Notes: generated by a model not told the origin, from the sequence alone. A stretch of DNA of 64,000 nucleotides from Nocardioides oceani (GCF_030412965.1 NZ_JAUHJQ010000004.1:201459-265458); one strand, 5' to 3'. Positions 1-9,321 are shown, numbered from the stretch's first letter. Translations and numbers: made by a program.

Positions 1-342
1 CGCGATGCCCTGGCTCTGCGCGGCCGTGGTCCGCAGCCGGATCGTGAAGGTGCTCAGCTGCGTGGGCCGGCCGGAGTAGGCCAGCGCGCCGACGGCCGTG
101 CCCTCGCCCGAGGGCTGCCAGCCGATGCTCGCGCGGCCCGAGTCGGGCTTGTTGCGGACGACCCGGAAGGTCGGCGCTTTGCCGGGGGCGGCGCCGGGGT
201 CGACGCAGTCGCGGACCGCGAGGCGCAGCCCCGCGGCCTGGAAGTGGTCACCGTCGACGCGGGTGGCGCCGACGGCGACGCCGGGCAACGCCGTGACGGC
301 GAGGGTGACGGCGCCGACGGCGCCGATGAGAGCTCTGCGCAT
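1..342 (-). CDS. Secreted protein, 3' end beyond window edge
   Basis: Only the first 114 codons are visible; the frame is still open at base 1. The N-terminus is a clear Sec signal peptide: MRRAL, a hydrophobic stretch rich in A/V/G to about residue 22, then a likely A-x-A-type cut near 'VAVGATR'. The mature part has no motif I recognise; one cysteine (in 'VRDCVDP') is visible, and the residue composition suits an exported beta-rich domain. The start is the ATG directly behind the signal peptide; a perfect 12-bp palindrome lies 21 bp upstream. No function is assigned. Confidence 0.7.
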   Translation of the reverse strand, partial: MRRALIGAVGAVTLAVTALPGVAVGATRVDGDHFQAAGLRLAVRDCVDPGAAPGKAPTFRVVRNKPDSGRASIGWQPSGEGTAVGALAYSGRPTQLSTFTIRLRTTAAQSQGIA

Positions 343-362
343 CTACAAACCTCGGAGGGTGG

Positions 363-374
363 GGGAACGTTCCC
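363..374. promoter_or_regulatory. Perfect palindrome upstream of secreted-protein gene
   Basis: GGGAACGTTCCC is a perfect 12-bp dyad, 21 bp upstream of the ATG at 342 on the minus strand. Its position suits a repressor operator or -35-region site for the truncated secreted protein. The regulator is unknown. Confidence 0.35.
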
Positions 375-457
375 AGGTGGAAGAACGACCGGTCGGGCCG
401 CCCACCCGGCTCTACCCGCGCGCGGACCTGCGGAAACGCATGGTCCCGACCGGGCCG

Positions 458-463
458 GGGTAT
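458..463 (+). promoter_or_regulatory. Possible SigB-type -10 (GGGTAT) for small membrane protein
   Basis: GGGTAT lies 47 bp before the ATG at 511. It resembles the -10 element of stress sigma factor SigB-type promoters in Actinobacteria (GGGTAY). A GGAAAC stretch at 432-437 is a weaker -35 candidate at a rather long spacing, so the call is tentative. Confidence 0.25.
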
Positions 464-510
464 CTGCTCTGCGCTCCCTCCACCTCCCCCCACCACAGAA
501 GGAGCACACG

Positions 511-654
511 ATGGGTTTCATCTTCTGGATCCTGGCCGTCATCCTGGTAATCGCCGGCATCTTCCAGCTCTTCAAGGGCCAGATGCTCTGGGGCATCGTC
601 CTCATCATCGTCGGCTTCGCCGTCGGCCCGGGCGGCTACAGCATCTTCAACTAG
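511..654 (+). CDS. GPGGY-motif small membrane protein
   Basis: A 47-residue protein that is almost entirely membrane: two hydrophobic stretches (about residues 3-18 and 26-40) separated by a short 'FKGQM' turn. It ends in the diagnostic 'GPGGYSIFN' tail of the actinobacterial GPGGY small membrane protein family, whose function is unknown. A strong ribosome-binding site (AGAAGGAG, 497-504) precedes the ATG by 6 nt. The last 8 bases overlap the end of the convergent udgX-like gene. A GGGTAT -10-like element upstream could mean stress control, but that is inference. Confidence 0.85.
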   Translation: MGFIFWILAVILVIAGIFQLFKGQMLWGIVLIIVGFAVGPGGYSIFN

Positions 655-1303
655 CGAGCGCCTCGGCCGCGACGCGGAGGTCGGCGACCAGCTCGCTGTA
701 CGCCGCGTCGCGGTCGTCCGCGCGCAGCACGGCCGACGGGTGGGCCGTCGTCAGCACCCACCCCGGCGGGTCGTCGGTCGCGAGGCCGGCCGGCCAGTCG
801 ACCAGCCGCCCGCGGCTCTCCCCCACCCGGAACCGTGAGCCGTAGACCGCCTTTCCCGCGGTCCCGCCCAGCAGCACCGCACCCTCCGGGTGCACCACCG
901 ACAGCTCCGCCCGCAGCCACGGGGCGCAGGCCGAGACGTGCGCCGCCGTCGGCGACTGGTGGATCCGCCGCTTCCCGCGCGTGCCGGACCAGCGGAAGTG
1001 CTTGACCACGTTCGTCCGGTAGACACCGGCGGGGTCGATGCCCACCTCCGCCAGGGCGCGGTCGAGGACCCGCCCGGCCGGGCCGACGAACGGCTCGCCC
1101 TCGACGTCCTCGCGGTCGCCGGGCTGCTCGCCGAGCACCAGCAGCCGCGCGTCCGTCGGACCGGAGCCCATCACGGCCTGGGTCGCGTCGGCGTACAGTT
1201 CGCACCCCCGGCACGCCTGCACCGCCTCGAGCAGCGCCGGGTGCGTCGGCCTCTCCGGCACCCACTGCTCGGCCCCGGGCCGCTCCACGTCGTCGTGCGC
1301 CAC
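647..1303 (-). CDS. UdgX-family uracil-DNA glycosylase/binding protein
   Basis: 218 residues of the family 4-like uracil-DNA glycosylase superfamily. The KRRIH motif at about residues 111-115 is the hallmark of UdgX, in which the histidine forms a covalent bond with the sugar after uracil excision. The 'GEQPGDREDVEGEPFVGPAG' region (58-77) and 'TAHPSAVLR' (186-194) are the active-site and uracil-binding loops. C31, C34 and C126 are iron-sulphur ligands; the usual fourth cysteine position carries H102 ('VVKHFRW'), which I recall as typical of this subgroup. The GTG start fits the beginning of homology. The gene is divergent from the DUF3140 gene. Role: repair or tolerance of uracil in DNA. Confidence 0.9.
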   Translation of the reverse strand: MAHDDVERPGAEQWVPERPTHPALLEAVQACRGCELYADATQAVMGSGPTDARLLVLGEQPGDREDVEGEPFVGPAGRVLDRALAEVGIDPAGVYRTNVVKHFRWSGTRGKRRIHQSPTAAHVSACAPWLRAELSVVHPEGAVLLGGTAGKAVYGSRFRVGESRGRLVDWPAGLATDDPPGWVLTTAHPSAVLRADDRDAAYSELVADLRVAAEALAS

Positions 1304-1331
1304 GCGCGGGCAGTACCCCGCCGCGCGCGGG

Positions 1332-1357
1332 TCGATCACCGATCGGCCACTGATCGA
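1332..1357. promoter_or_regulatory. Nested dyad between udgX-like gene and DUF3140 gene
   Basis: TCGATCA (1332-1338) and TGATCGA (1351-1357) form 7-bp inverted arms around a perfect CCGATCGG palindrome (1339-1346). The position between two divergent starts (1303 minus, 1433 plus) suits a shared operator. It does not look like an actinobacterial SOS box (GAAC-N4-GTTC). Confidence 0.35.
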
Positions 1358-1432
1358 TCCGGGTCGGCTGGGTACCGGCCGGGTCCACCGCCCGGGCGCT
1401 CCCCGGGCGGGACCGACACACAAGGAGGACTG

Positions 1433-1765
1433 GTGGCCGAGAGCATCGTCGAGGACGAGCTGTGGGAGGACTTCCACCGCGTGGTGAACATGACCTCGCG
1501 CGAGCTGCGTGACTGGCTGGGCGTGCAGGGTGCCGGGGAGGAGACCGAGGCGCTGCCCGACCAGGCCGGCCCCGAGCTGGGCCACCAGGTGCTCGCGATC
1601 CTCGGCAAGCGGCGCGCCGACCTGACGCCGGGCGACGTCGAGGTGATGGACCGCGTCGTGGAGCTCGTCGTGGCCGAGCGCGGTCCAGAGCTCGAGCCGA
1701 CCGCCGGCGAGGACTCCTGGCGGCGGGGCCTGATGAACCTCGGGCACGACCCGCTCAAGCCGTAG
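1433..1765 (+). CDS. DUF3140 family protein
   Basis: A 110-residue acidic protein matching my memory of DUF3140, including the N-terminal 'FHRVVNMTSRELRDWL' segment and a 'GLMNLGHDPLK' C-terminus. It is soluble and mostly helical, with no membrane segment. The function is unknown. The GTG start follows a textbook AAGGAGGA ribosome-binding site at 1422-1429, and the protein is full length for the family. It is divergent from udgX with a nested dyad between them, so the two may share regulation. Confidence 0.85.
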   Translation: MAESIVEDELWEDFHRVVNMTSRELRDWLGVQGAGEETEALPDQAGPELGHQVLAILGKRRADLTPGDVEVMDRVVELVVAERGPELEPTAGEDSWRRGLMNLGHDPLKP

Positions 1766-1809
1766 CCGGCCTCGCACGCCCCCGACCGCTGCGCTCTAGG
1801 GTCGGGGGC

Positions 1810-2898
1810 GTGCGCACGCTGGCCGACGTCCTCGCCGAGCTCCACCGGACCGACCGGGAGCCGGGCGGTGCCGCGTGCCTGGTCCGCGACGGCGAGATCG
1901 TCGACGAGGCGTGGGTGGGCACCCGCGACGGGACGACGCCGTGGACGCCGGACACGCTCGTGCTGTGCTACTCGGTGGCCAAGCCGCTGACGGCGCTGAC
2001 CGTCCTGTCGGTCGTGGCCGAGGGGTTGCTGGAGCTCGACGAACCGGTCTCCGCGGTGTGGCCGGAGTACGCCGCGCACGGCAAGGGCGCGACGACCGTC
2101 CGGCAGGTCCTCGCGCACCAGGCCGGGCAGCCGGCCTTCCCGCCCCGCGCGGCCTCCCTCGCCCACGACGACCGCGAGGCGCTCGTCGCGCTCCTGGCCG
2201 ACGCCGCTCCCGAGCACGAGCCGGGCACGGCCGTCGCCGAGCACGCGCTGACCTACGGCCACCTCTGCGACGAGATCGTGCGCCGCGCGGCGGGCGAGCC
2301 GCTGGCGGAGCGGTTCGCGCGGATCGTGGCCCCGCACGGCTGGGACCTGCACCTGGCGGTCGCGCCGGCGGACCTGGACCGGGTCGCGGACGTGGTGCCG
2401 CTCGACCCGGGCTGGCCGGCGACGTACCTCGACGACCCGGGGTGGGGCCCGGCGCTCGGCCGGCCGCCGGGGCTGCTCGACCCCGCGGTGGTCAACGGAC
2501 CGGCGTTCCGGACCGGGTCGTTCGCCGCAGTGTCGCTGCACGCCAGCGCGCAGGGGCTGGCGCTGCTCCAGGCCGACCTCGCCGACCCCGGCGGCGCGGT
2601 CGGGACGCTGCTCGGACCGACGTTGCACGCCGCGCTCACGACCGGCCAGGCCACCGGTCGCGACCGGGTGCTCGGCCGCGACGTCACCTGGACCCTGGGC
2701 TACCAGCGCGACCTGCTGCCCGACCCGACCCGCGTCGAGGTCGCGATGGGCGGTGTCGGCGGGTGCGCGGGCTGGACCTCGCTGACGGGCGGCTACGGCG
2801 CGGCGTACGTCAGCCGGGGGCTGGGGGACTCCGACCGCGCCGACCTGGTCGACGCGGTGGCGCTCGAGCGCGCCCGGACGGGGTGGAACAGGTTCTAG
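1810..2898 (+). CDS. Serine hydrolase, beta-lactamase/esterase (class C-like) family
   Basis: A 362-residue cytoplasmic member of the beta-lactamase-related family (penicillin-binding-protein fold; EstB/LipE-type esterases or peptidases). The nucleophile motif S-V-A-K is at residues 55-58 ('CYSVAK') and the second catalytic motif is Y149-G-H ('TYGHL'). There is no signal peptide, so it is unlikely to be a true beta-lactamase. The GTG start is leaderless: TAGGGT (1797-1802) lies exactly 7 nt before it. The stop codon borders a KstR-like operator that controls the next gene. The substrate is unknown; an ester or lactone from lipid breakdown is a guess. Confidence 0.85.
   Translation: MRTLADVLAELHRTDREPGGAACLVRDGEIVDEAWVGTRDGTTPWTPDTLVLCYSVAKPLTALTVLSVVAEGLLELDEPVSAVWPEYAAHGKGATTVRQVLAHQAGQPAFPPRAASLAHDDREALVALLADAAPEHEPGTAVAEHALTYGHLCDEIVRRAAGEPLAERFARIVAPHGWDLHLAVAPADLDRVADVVPLDPGWPATYLDDPGWGPALGRPPGLLDPAVVNGPAFRTGSFAAVSLHASAQGLALLQADLADPGGAVGTLLGPTLHAALTTGQATGRDRVLGRDVTWTLGYQRDLLPDPTRVEVAMGGVGGCAGWTSLTGGYGAAYVSRGLGDSDRADLVDAVALERARTGWNRF
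2884..2897. promoter_or_regulatory. KstR-like operator A
   Basis: TGGAACAGGTTCTA fits the steroid-regulator KstR pattern TNNAACNNGTTNNA at all eight fixed positions. It lies 22 bp before the -10 of the LLM oxidoreductase start at 2920, over the -35 region, and overlaps the end of the serine hydrolase gene. A near-identical site is at 13215-13228. Confidence 0.55.
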
Positions 2899-2906
2899 TC
2901 CGGCCC

Positions 2907-2912
2907 TAGGCT
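2907..2912 (+). promoter_or_regulatory. -10 element (TAGGCT) of leaderless promoter
   Basis: TAGGCT is followed by exactly 7 nt and then the GTG at 2920, so transcription should begin at or next to the start codon. Confidence 0.5.
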
Positions 2913-2919
2913 GCGGCGC

Positions 2920-3786
2920 GTGCGCTTCGCGATCAGCACCGCCTTCCTCCCCGTCTCCGAGCTGACCGCCATCGCGCGCGCGGCCGACGAGCTCGGGTAC
3001 GACGCCCTAGCAATCCCCGACCACGTGGTCGACCTCGAGACGCTGCGGACGCCGTACCCCTACACCCCCGACGGCTCGCGGCGCTGGGGTCCGGAGGCCG
3101 AGTGGCCCGACCCATGGGTGCTCGCCGGATCGCTGGCCGCGGTCACCGAGCGGCTGCGGTTCTTCACCTCCGTCTACGTCCCGGCGATGCGCAACCCGTT
3201 CCAGGTGGCGAAGTCGGTGGGCACCGCGGCGGTGCTCTCGGGCAACCGGGTCGCGCTGGGCGTCGGGATCGGTTGGTGCGAGGAGGAGTTCGAGCTGCTC
3301 GAGCAGGGCTTCCGCACCCGGGGCCGGCGCACCGACGAGGGTCTCGCGCTGATGAAGCGGCTGTGGGAGCCCGGCTGGACGGAGTTCACCGGGGAGCACT
3401 ACGCCGCGCCGCGCCTGGTCATGGAGCCCACCCCGACCGCGCCGGTGCCGGTGTACGTCGGCGGGCTCTCCGAGGTCGCGTTCCGCCGGGCGGCGCGGCA
3501 CGACGGCTGGGTCGGCGACATGTACCGCACCGACGAGGCGGTCCGCTGGGCCACCCGGCTCCGCGAGGTCCGGGAGGAGGCCGGCGCGACCGGCGACTTC
3601 CGGGTGATCGTCGCGCTGACCGACGCCGTCCTCCCCGAGCAGTTCGCCCGGGCCGAGGCGGGCGGCGTCACCGACTGCATGACGATGCCGTGGGCCTACT
3701 ACACCGGCCTCGAGGCGACACTCGACCAGAAGCTCGACGGCATGGCGCGCTTCGCCGAGGACGTGCTGCGGCCGATGGCCGGCTGA
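2920..3786 (+). CDS. LLM-class F420-dependent oxidoreductase
   Basis: A 288-residue luciferase-like TIM-barrel protein of the TIGR03619 F420 group. It starts 'MRFAISTAFLP' and carries 'ARAADELGYDALAIPDHV' (24-41), the 'GVGIGWCEEEF' loop (about 113-123) and 'PVPVYVGGLSEVAFRRAARHDGW', typical of the family. It should use coenzyme F420 for hydride transfer; the substrate is unknown. KstR regulons include such enzymes, and a KstR-like site sits on its promoter, so a role in steroid or lipid catabolism is plausible but inferred. The GTG is leaderless behind TAGGCT. It is convergent with guaA. Confidence 0.88.
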   Translation: MRFAISTAFLPVSELTAIARAADELGYDALAIPDHVVDLETLRTPYPYTPDGSRRWGPEAEWPDPWVLAGSLAAVTERLRFFTSVYVPAMRNPFQVAKSVGTAAVLSGNRVALGVGIGWCEEEFELLEQGFRTRGRRTDEGLALMKRLWEPGWTEFTGEHYAAPRLVMEPTPTAPVPVYVGGLSEVAFRRAARHDGWVGDMYRTDEAVRWATRLREVREEAGATGDFRVIVALTDAVLPEQFARAEAGGVTDCMTMPWAYYTGLEATLDQKLDGMARFAEDVLRPMAG

Positions 3787-3819
3787 ACCAGCAGCGGCGG
3801 CCCGCAGACGACGGTCAGG

Positions 3820-5412
<1,593 letters not shown>

Positions 5413-5419
5413 GAGGCGC

Positions 5420-5425
5420 AGCCTA
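5420..5425 (-). promoter_or_regulatory. -10 element of guaA (leaderless)
   Basis: On the minus strand TAGGCT is followed by GCGCCTC and then the guaA ATG, a 7-nt gap matching the leaderless arrangement seen repeatedly in this window. Confidence 0.5.
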
Positions 5426-5611
5426 TCGGCGGCGGCCGGGCCGTCCGCGGGGTGCTCCGTCGCGGGGCCGGTGGGGCGCGTGGGGCGGCGCGGCGCATGG
5501 TCGGGCGCGGGTCGGCGCGCATCGCTGGAAGGTCTCCAGAGGCGTCGCTCCTCGACCTCGCGGCCTGGGTCCTCCGCCTCGCCAGCTCGGCGGAAGGGCC
5601 GTGAAATGCAC

Positions 5612-5648
5612 CAGGGCCCGGCCGGGGAGGGAGGGTGGCCGGGCCCTG
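5612..5648. other. Perfect 12-bp hairpin with G-rich loop, guaA/choD intergenic region
   Basis: The 470-bp gap 5413-5882 holds the guaA promoter, this hairpin and a terminator; I see no convincing gene. Arms CAGGGCCCGGCC (5612-5623) and its complement (5637-5648) enclose a loop GGGGAGGGAGGGT. The plus strand has four G-runs in close succession (GGGG, GGG, GGG, GGG), fitting a G-quadruplex motif. There is no T-tract, and it lies outside the predicted leaderless guaA mRNA, so its role is unclear. Confidence 0.5.
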
Positions 5649-5772
5649 ATCGTCCACGCAGCTGTTGGACAGTGCTTGGACCACGACCCGACTCTTGGGA
5701 GGGAGCATGACTGCCGGGTCTGACCACTCAACGACGACCCCCGGGGCGGGTTACGCCGCGACGGGCACGAAA

Positions 5773-5798
5773 AACGGCCCGGTCTGGACCGGGCCGTT
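5773..5798 (-). terminator. Rho-independent terminator of the SSDH-GMC oxidoreductase unit
   Basis: Arms AACGGCCCGGTC and GACCGGGCCGTT form a perfect 12-bp stem with a 2-nt loop. On the minus strand the stem is followed by a run of five T (complement of A5770-5774). It lies 85-110 bp downstream of the GMC oxidoreductase stop. Confidence 0.85.
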
Positions 5799-5882
5799 CC
5801 TCGTCGTTCACTCGCCTCCGGGCCGCCTCCCGCGCGACGGCTCGCGGAGCCGTCGTCCCAGGTCAGCGGCCGGCCGGGCCGG

Positions 5883-7667
5883 TCAGGACACCCCGACGAT
5901 CGGCAGCCGCAGGGCGCCCGGAGCGCTGTCGGGGACGACCGGCGCCGCCGGCGCGACCGGGTCGACCCGGCGGTAGTCGGCGCCGAGGGCCGGCCGACGG
6001 TCCTCCTCGCCCTTGTTCGGCCACAGCGACATCGCCCGCTCGGCCTGGGCGGTGATGGTCAGCGACGGGTTCACCCCGAGGTTCGCCGTCACCGCGGAGC
6101 CGTCGGCCACGTGCAGCCCGGGGTGGCCGTAGACCCGCTGGTAGGGGTCGATCACCCCGGTCTCGGCGGAGTCGCCGATGGCGCAGCCGCCGAGGAAGTG
6201 CGCGGTCAGCGGCATGTTGAACTGCTCGCCGATGTTGCCGCCGGGCGTGCCGCCGGTGAACTTCGCCATCAGGCGCACCGCGGTGTTGCCCGCCGGGATC
6301 CACGTCGGGTTCGGGACGCCGTGGCCCTGCCTCGAGGTGAGGAAGCGCCGGTTCGTGCCCGGGAGCTTCCGCGTGTACGTCGTGATCGAGTTGTCCAGGC
6401 TCTGCATCACCAGCGCGATGACCGTCCGCTCCGACCAGTGCTTGAGGTCGTAGAGGTCGGTGATGTTGCGCCGCTGCTTCCAGGTCTCCTTCAGCCAGGT
6501 CCGCCAGCGCGGGACCGGCCCGTCGCCGTCGGTCAGGACCGTCTGGAGCAGCGACATGAAGTTGCTGCCCTTGCCGTAGCGCACCGGCTCGACGTGGGTG
6601 TCCTCGTCGGGGTGGAAGGAGGAGGTGATCGCGATGCCCTGGCTGTAGTCGATCGAGGTGTCCGGGGCGATCGCGCCGAGGATCGACTCGGAGTTGGTGC
6701 GCGAGAGGTACCCGAGCCGGTCGGAGACCCGCGGCAGGTGCCCCTCGTCCTTCATCCGGTGCAGCAGCCGCTGGGTGCCCAGCGCCGACGCCGCGAGCAC
6801 GACCTGGTCGGCGGTCAGCACCCGCGTCGCCGACCGGCGGGGCGTCTTGGCCTTGGTGTAGCGGACGTGGACGTCGTACCCGCCGTCCTCGCGGGGCGCG
6901 ATCCGGGTGACCGTCGTCAGCGGCAGCACCTTCGCCCCGGCCTGCTCGGCGAGGTAGAGGTAGTTCTTGACCAGGGTGTTCTTGGCGTTGTGGCGGCAGC
7001 CGCTCATGCAGGAGCCGCAGCCGATGCAGGTGGTGCGCTCGGGGCCGGCCCCGCCGAAGAACGGGTCGGCGACCTTCTCGCCCTGCTCCTGGCCCGGGCC
7101 GCCGAAGAACACGCCCACGGGGGTGGGGTGGAAGGTGTCGGCGACGCCCATCTCGCCGGCGACCTTCTCCATCACGTCGTCGGCGGGGGTGCGCAGCGGG
7201 TTCTCGACGACGCCGAGCATCCGCTTGGCCTGGTCGTAGAACGGCGCCAGCTCGGACTTCCAGTCGGTGATGTGGCTCCACTGCGGGTCGTTGAAGAACG
7301 CCGGCAGCGGCTCGTAGAGCGTGTTGGCGTAGACCAGCGACCCGCCGCCGACGCCCGCCCCGGAGACGATCAGGCAGTCGCGCAGCGCGTCGATGCGCTG
7401 GATGCCGTAGCAGCCGACCTCGGGCCGGAAGAGGTAGCGCTTGACGTCCCAGGACGTCTCGGCGAAGTCCTCGTCGCGGAAGCGCGCGCCCGCCTCGAGG
7501 ACGCCGACCTTGTAGCCCTTCTCCGTCAGCCGCAGCGCGGCGACGGAGCCGCCGAAGCCGGAGCCGACGACGAGGACGTCGAAGTCGTGCCCCGCGTCGT
7601 TCCCGGCGGCGGGGGCGGCAGTGGCAGTGGCAGTGGCAGTGGAGGCGGTGGTGTCACGGTTGGTCAT
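5883..7667 (-). CDS. GMC-family oxidoreductase, ChoD (cholesterol oxidase)-like
   Basis: 594 residues. After a low-complexity T/A N-terminus (residues 7-20) comes the FAD dinucleotide motif GSGFGG (35-40) and then the GMC barrel. A Cys cluster 'CIGCGSCMSGCRHNAKNTL' resembles an iron-sulphur motif and, from memory, is characteristic of the ChoD subgroup. The C-terminal 'HFLGGCAIG' and 'NPSLTITAQAERAM' are GMC signatures. Likely reaction: oxidation of a sterol or other secondary alcohol with FAD; the substrate is not proven, and mycobacterial ChoD has uncertain steroid activity. The ATG overlaps the stop of the upstream dehydrogenase by 1 bp (TGATG), so translation is coupled. A strong terminator follows. 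Confidence 0.88.
   Translation of the reverse strand: MTNRDTTASTATATATAAPAAGNDAGHDFDVLVVGSGFGGSVAALRLTEKGYKVGVLEAGARFRDEDFAETSWDVKRYLFRPEVGCYGIQRIDALRDCLIVSGAGVGGGSLVYANTLYEPLPAFFNDPQWSHITDWKSELAPFYDQAKRMLGVVENPLRTPADDVMEKVAGEMGVADTFHPTPVGVFFGGPGQEQGEKVADPFFGGAGPERTTCIGCGSCMSGCRHNAKNTLVKNYLYLAEQAGAKVLPLTTVTRIAPREDGGYDVHVRYTKAKTPRRSATRVLTADQVVLAASALGTQRLLHRMKDEGHLPRVSDRLGYLSRTNSESILGAIAPDTSIDYSQGIAITSSFHPDEDTHVEPVRYGKGSNFMSLLQTVLTDGDGPVPRWRTWLKETWKQRRNITDLYDLKHWSERTVIALVMQSLDNSITTYTRKLPGTNRRFLTSRQGHGVPNPTWIPAGNTAVRLMAKFTGGTPGGNIGEQFNMPLTAHFLGGCAIGDSAETGVIDPYQRVYGHPGLHVADGSAVTANLGVNPSLTITAQAERAMSLWPNKGEEDRRPALGADYRRVDPVAPAAPVVPDSAPGALRLPIVGVS
7617..7640. repeat. 6-bp tandem repeat (4 copies) inside GMC oxidoreductase N-terminus
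   Basis: GGCAGT is repeated four times in perfect tandem and encodes alternating Thr-Ala on the minus strand, just before the FAD-binding motif. Copy-number change would alter tail length without a frameshift. Confidence 0.8.
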
Positions 7668-9289
7668 CAGGCACGTCCCAGCTTCTTCAGGAGGCGGAGG
7701 TTGGCGGTCATCACCTTGGCGAACCGCTCGTCGGAGAGCCCCAGCACCGGCGCGATCGGCATCAGCCGCTGCGTCGCCACCGACTGGGTCTCGGTGTAGC
7801 GCAGGATGCCCTCGGCACCCTGGCGGCGGCCCACGCCGGACTGGCGCATGCCACCCATCGGGGCGTCGATGCTGGCGAAGGTCGCACCGAAGGCCTCGTT
7901 GATGTTCACGGTGCCGGCCTTGACGTGCCGGGCGATCGCGCGGGCCCGCGCACCGTCCTGGCTGTAGATCGCGGCGTTGAGGCCGTACTCCCCCTCGTTG
8001 GCGCGGGCGACCGCGTCCGCCTCGTCGTGGAAGCGGTAGAGCGAGACGACCGGACCGAAGGTCTCGTCCTGGAAGCAGGCCATGTCCGGGGTGACGCCCT
8101 CGAGGATGGTCGGCTCGAACATGTAGGGCCCCAGGTCCGGCCGGGCCCGGCCGCCGGTGAGCACGCGGGCGCCCTTGGCGACCGCCTCCTCGACGTGGTG
8201 CACGACCGCGTCGAGCTGCGCCTGCGAGATCAGCGAGCCCATGTCGTTGTCCCAGCCCAGCGTCGCGCCCAGGGTCATCGCCTCGGTGCGGGCGACGAAG
8301 CGCTCCACGAACCGGTCGTAGACCTGGTCGGCGACGAAGAGCCGCTCGACCGAGACGCACAGTTGCCCGGCGTTGGAGAACGTCGCGCGGACGGCGCCCT
8401 CGGCGGCGCGCTCGAGGTCGGCGTCGCGCAGGACGAGCATCGGGTTCTTGCCGCCGAGCTCGAGCGAGCAGCCGATCAGGCGCTCCGCGCAGCCGTGGGC
8501 GACGAGCCGGCCGGTCGCCGTCGACCCGGTGAAGCAGACGTAGTCCGCGCGCTCGACGATGCCGGTCCCGACCCGGGAGCCCGGCCCGGCCACGACCTGC
8601 CACAGCTCGGCGGGGAAGCCCGCCTCCTCGAGCAGCTGCGCCCCCAGCAGCGCCGAGAGCATGGTCTGCGCGTCGGGCTTGGCCACGACGGCGTTGCCGG
8701 CGACGAGCGCGGGCAGGCCGTCGCACAGCGCCATCGTGAACGGGTAGTTCCACGGCGAGATGATCCCGACGACACCCTTGGGCACCCGGTTGACGTCGAC
8801 CCGGGTCAGGCCCGGGACGACGCCCGGGTGGCGGCGGGTGTCGAGGTGGCGGTGCGCGGTGCGGGCGTAGTAGCGCGCGGTCATCGCGACGTGGAGCGTC
8901 TCGTCGAACGCGTGCTTCCGGGCCTTGCCCGACTCCAGCACGATCAGGTCGGTGATCTCGTCCTGGCGGTCGAGCACCAGGTCGTGGAGGCGCAGCATCA
9001 TCGCGGCGCGCTGGTCCAGGCTCGTGCGGGACCAGGCCTGCTGCGCCCTGCGGGCGCGCGCGAAGGCCTCGGCCACGTCGCCGTCGCTGCTCTGCGGGAC
9101 GTGCGCCAGCGGCGCCCCGTCGAGCGGGGAGAACACGGGGCTCTCCTCACCGGAGGTCGCCACGAGGCGACGGGTCAGCGAGGCGACGTACTCGGGCTCG
9201 AGGGCGTACGTCGCGCCCGGCTCGTGCTCCGGGTCGCGCGGACCCTCCACGAGCGGGCCGCCGGAGGGGGACGGTGAGGAGGCGCTCAT
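7667..9289 (-). CDS. gabD2: Succinate-semialdehyde dehydrogenase-type aldehyde dehydrogenase
   Basis: 540 residues of the NAD(P)-dependent aldehyde dehydrogenase superfamily, closest in my recollection to actinobacterial GabD2-type succinic semialdehyde dehydrogenases. Visible motifs: 'ISPWNYPF', the catalytic glutamate in 'SLELGGKNPML', the nucleophile Cys in 'FSNAGQLCVSVERLF', and 'QDETFGPVVSLYRF'. A hydrophobic-basic C-terminal extension follows the catalytic core. The chosen ATG lies behind two operator-like dyads, and the gene is joined to the GMC oxidoreductase by a 1-bp stop/start overlap. The actual aldehyde may be a product of the GMC enzyme rather than succinic semialdehyde. Confidence 0.87.
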   Translation of the reverse strand: MSASSPSPSGGPLVEGPRDPEHEPGATYALEPEYVASLTRRLVATSGEESPVFSPLDGAPLAHVPQSSDGDVAEAFARARRAQQAWSRTSLDQRAAMMLRLHDLVLDRQDEITDLIVLESGKARKHAFDETLHVAMTARYYARTAHRHLDTRRHPGVVPGLTRVDVNRVPKGVVGIISPWNYPFTMALCDGLPALVAGNAVVAKPDAQTMLSALLGAQLLEEAGFPAELWQVVAGPGSRVGTGIVERADYVCFTGSTATGRLVAHGCAERLIGCSLELGGKNPMLVLRDADLERAAEGAVRATFSNAGQLCVSVERLFVADQVYDRFVERFVARTEAMTLGATLGWDNDMGSLISQAQLDAVVHHVEEAVAKGARVLTGGRARPDLGPYMFEPTILEGVTPDMACFQDETFGPVVSLYRFHDEADAVARANEGEYGLNAAIYSQDGARARAIARHVKAGTVNINEAFGATFASIDAPMGGMRQSGVGRRQGAEGILRYTETQSVATQRLMPIAPVLGLSDERFAKVMTANLRLLKKLGRA

Positions 9290-9290
9290 G

Positions 9291-9301
9291 TACCGAGGGT
9301 A
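9291..9301. promoter_or_regulatory. Operator-like dyad 1 before SSDH gene
   Basis: TACCGAGGGTA has TACC/GGTA arms, directly next to the ATG at 9289. It shares the core TACCGAG with the dyad at 9322-9335, so the two may bind one regulator. Confidence 0.4.
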
Positions 9302-9321
9302 TGTGACCGCGGTCTCCCGAA

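Noticed and set aside
1810..2898. Beta-lactamase resistance gene
   Set aside because: SxxK and YxH motifs place it in the wider serine hydrolase family, but it lacks a signal peptide, so periplasmic or secreted beta-lactamase function is unlikely.
5707..5976. Possible small plus-strand gene with GGGAGGGAGC before an ATG at 5707
   Set aside because: The frame contains the strong terminator hairpin at 5773-5798 and runs on into the end of the GMC oxidase gene; no family resemblance.
5883..7667. Firm label 'cholesterol oxidase'
   Set aside because: The protein resembles ChoD, but ChoD-type proteins have uncertain sterol activity and the sequence alone does not fix the substrate.
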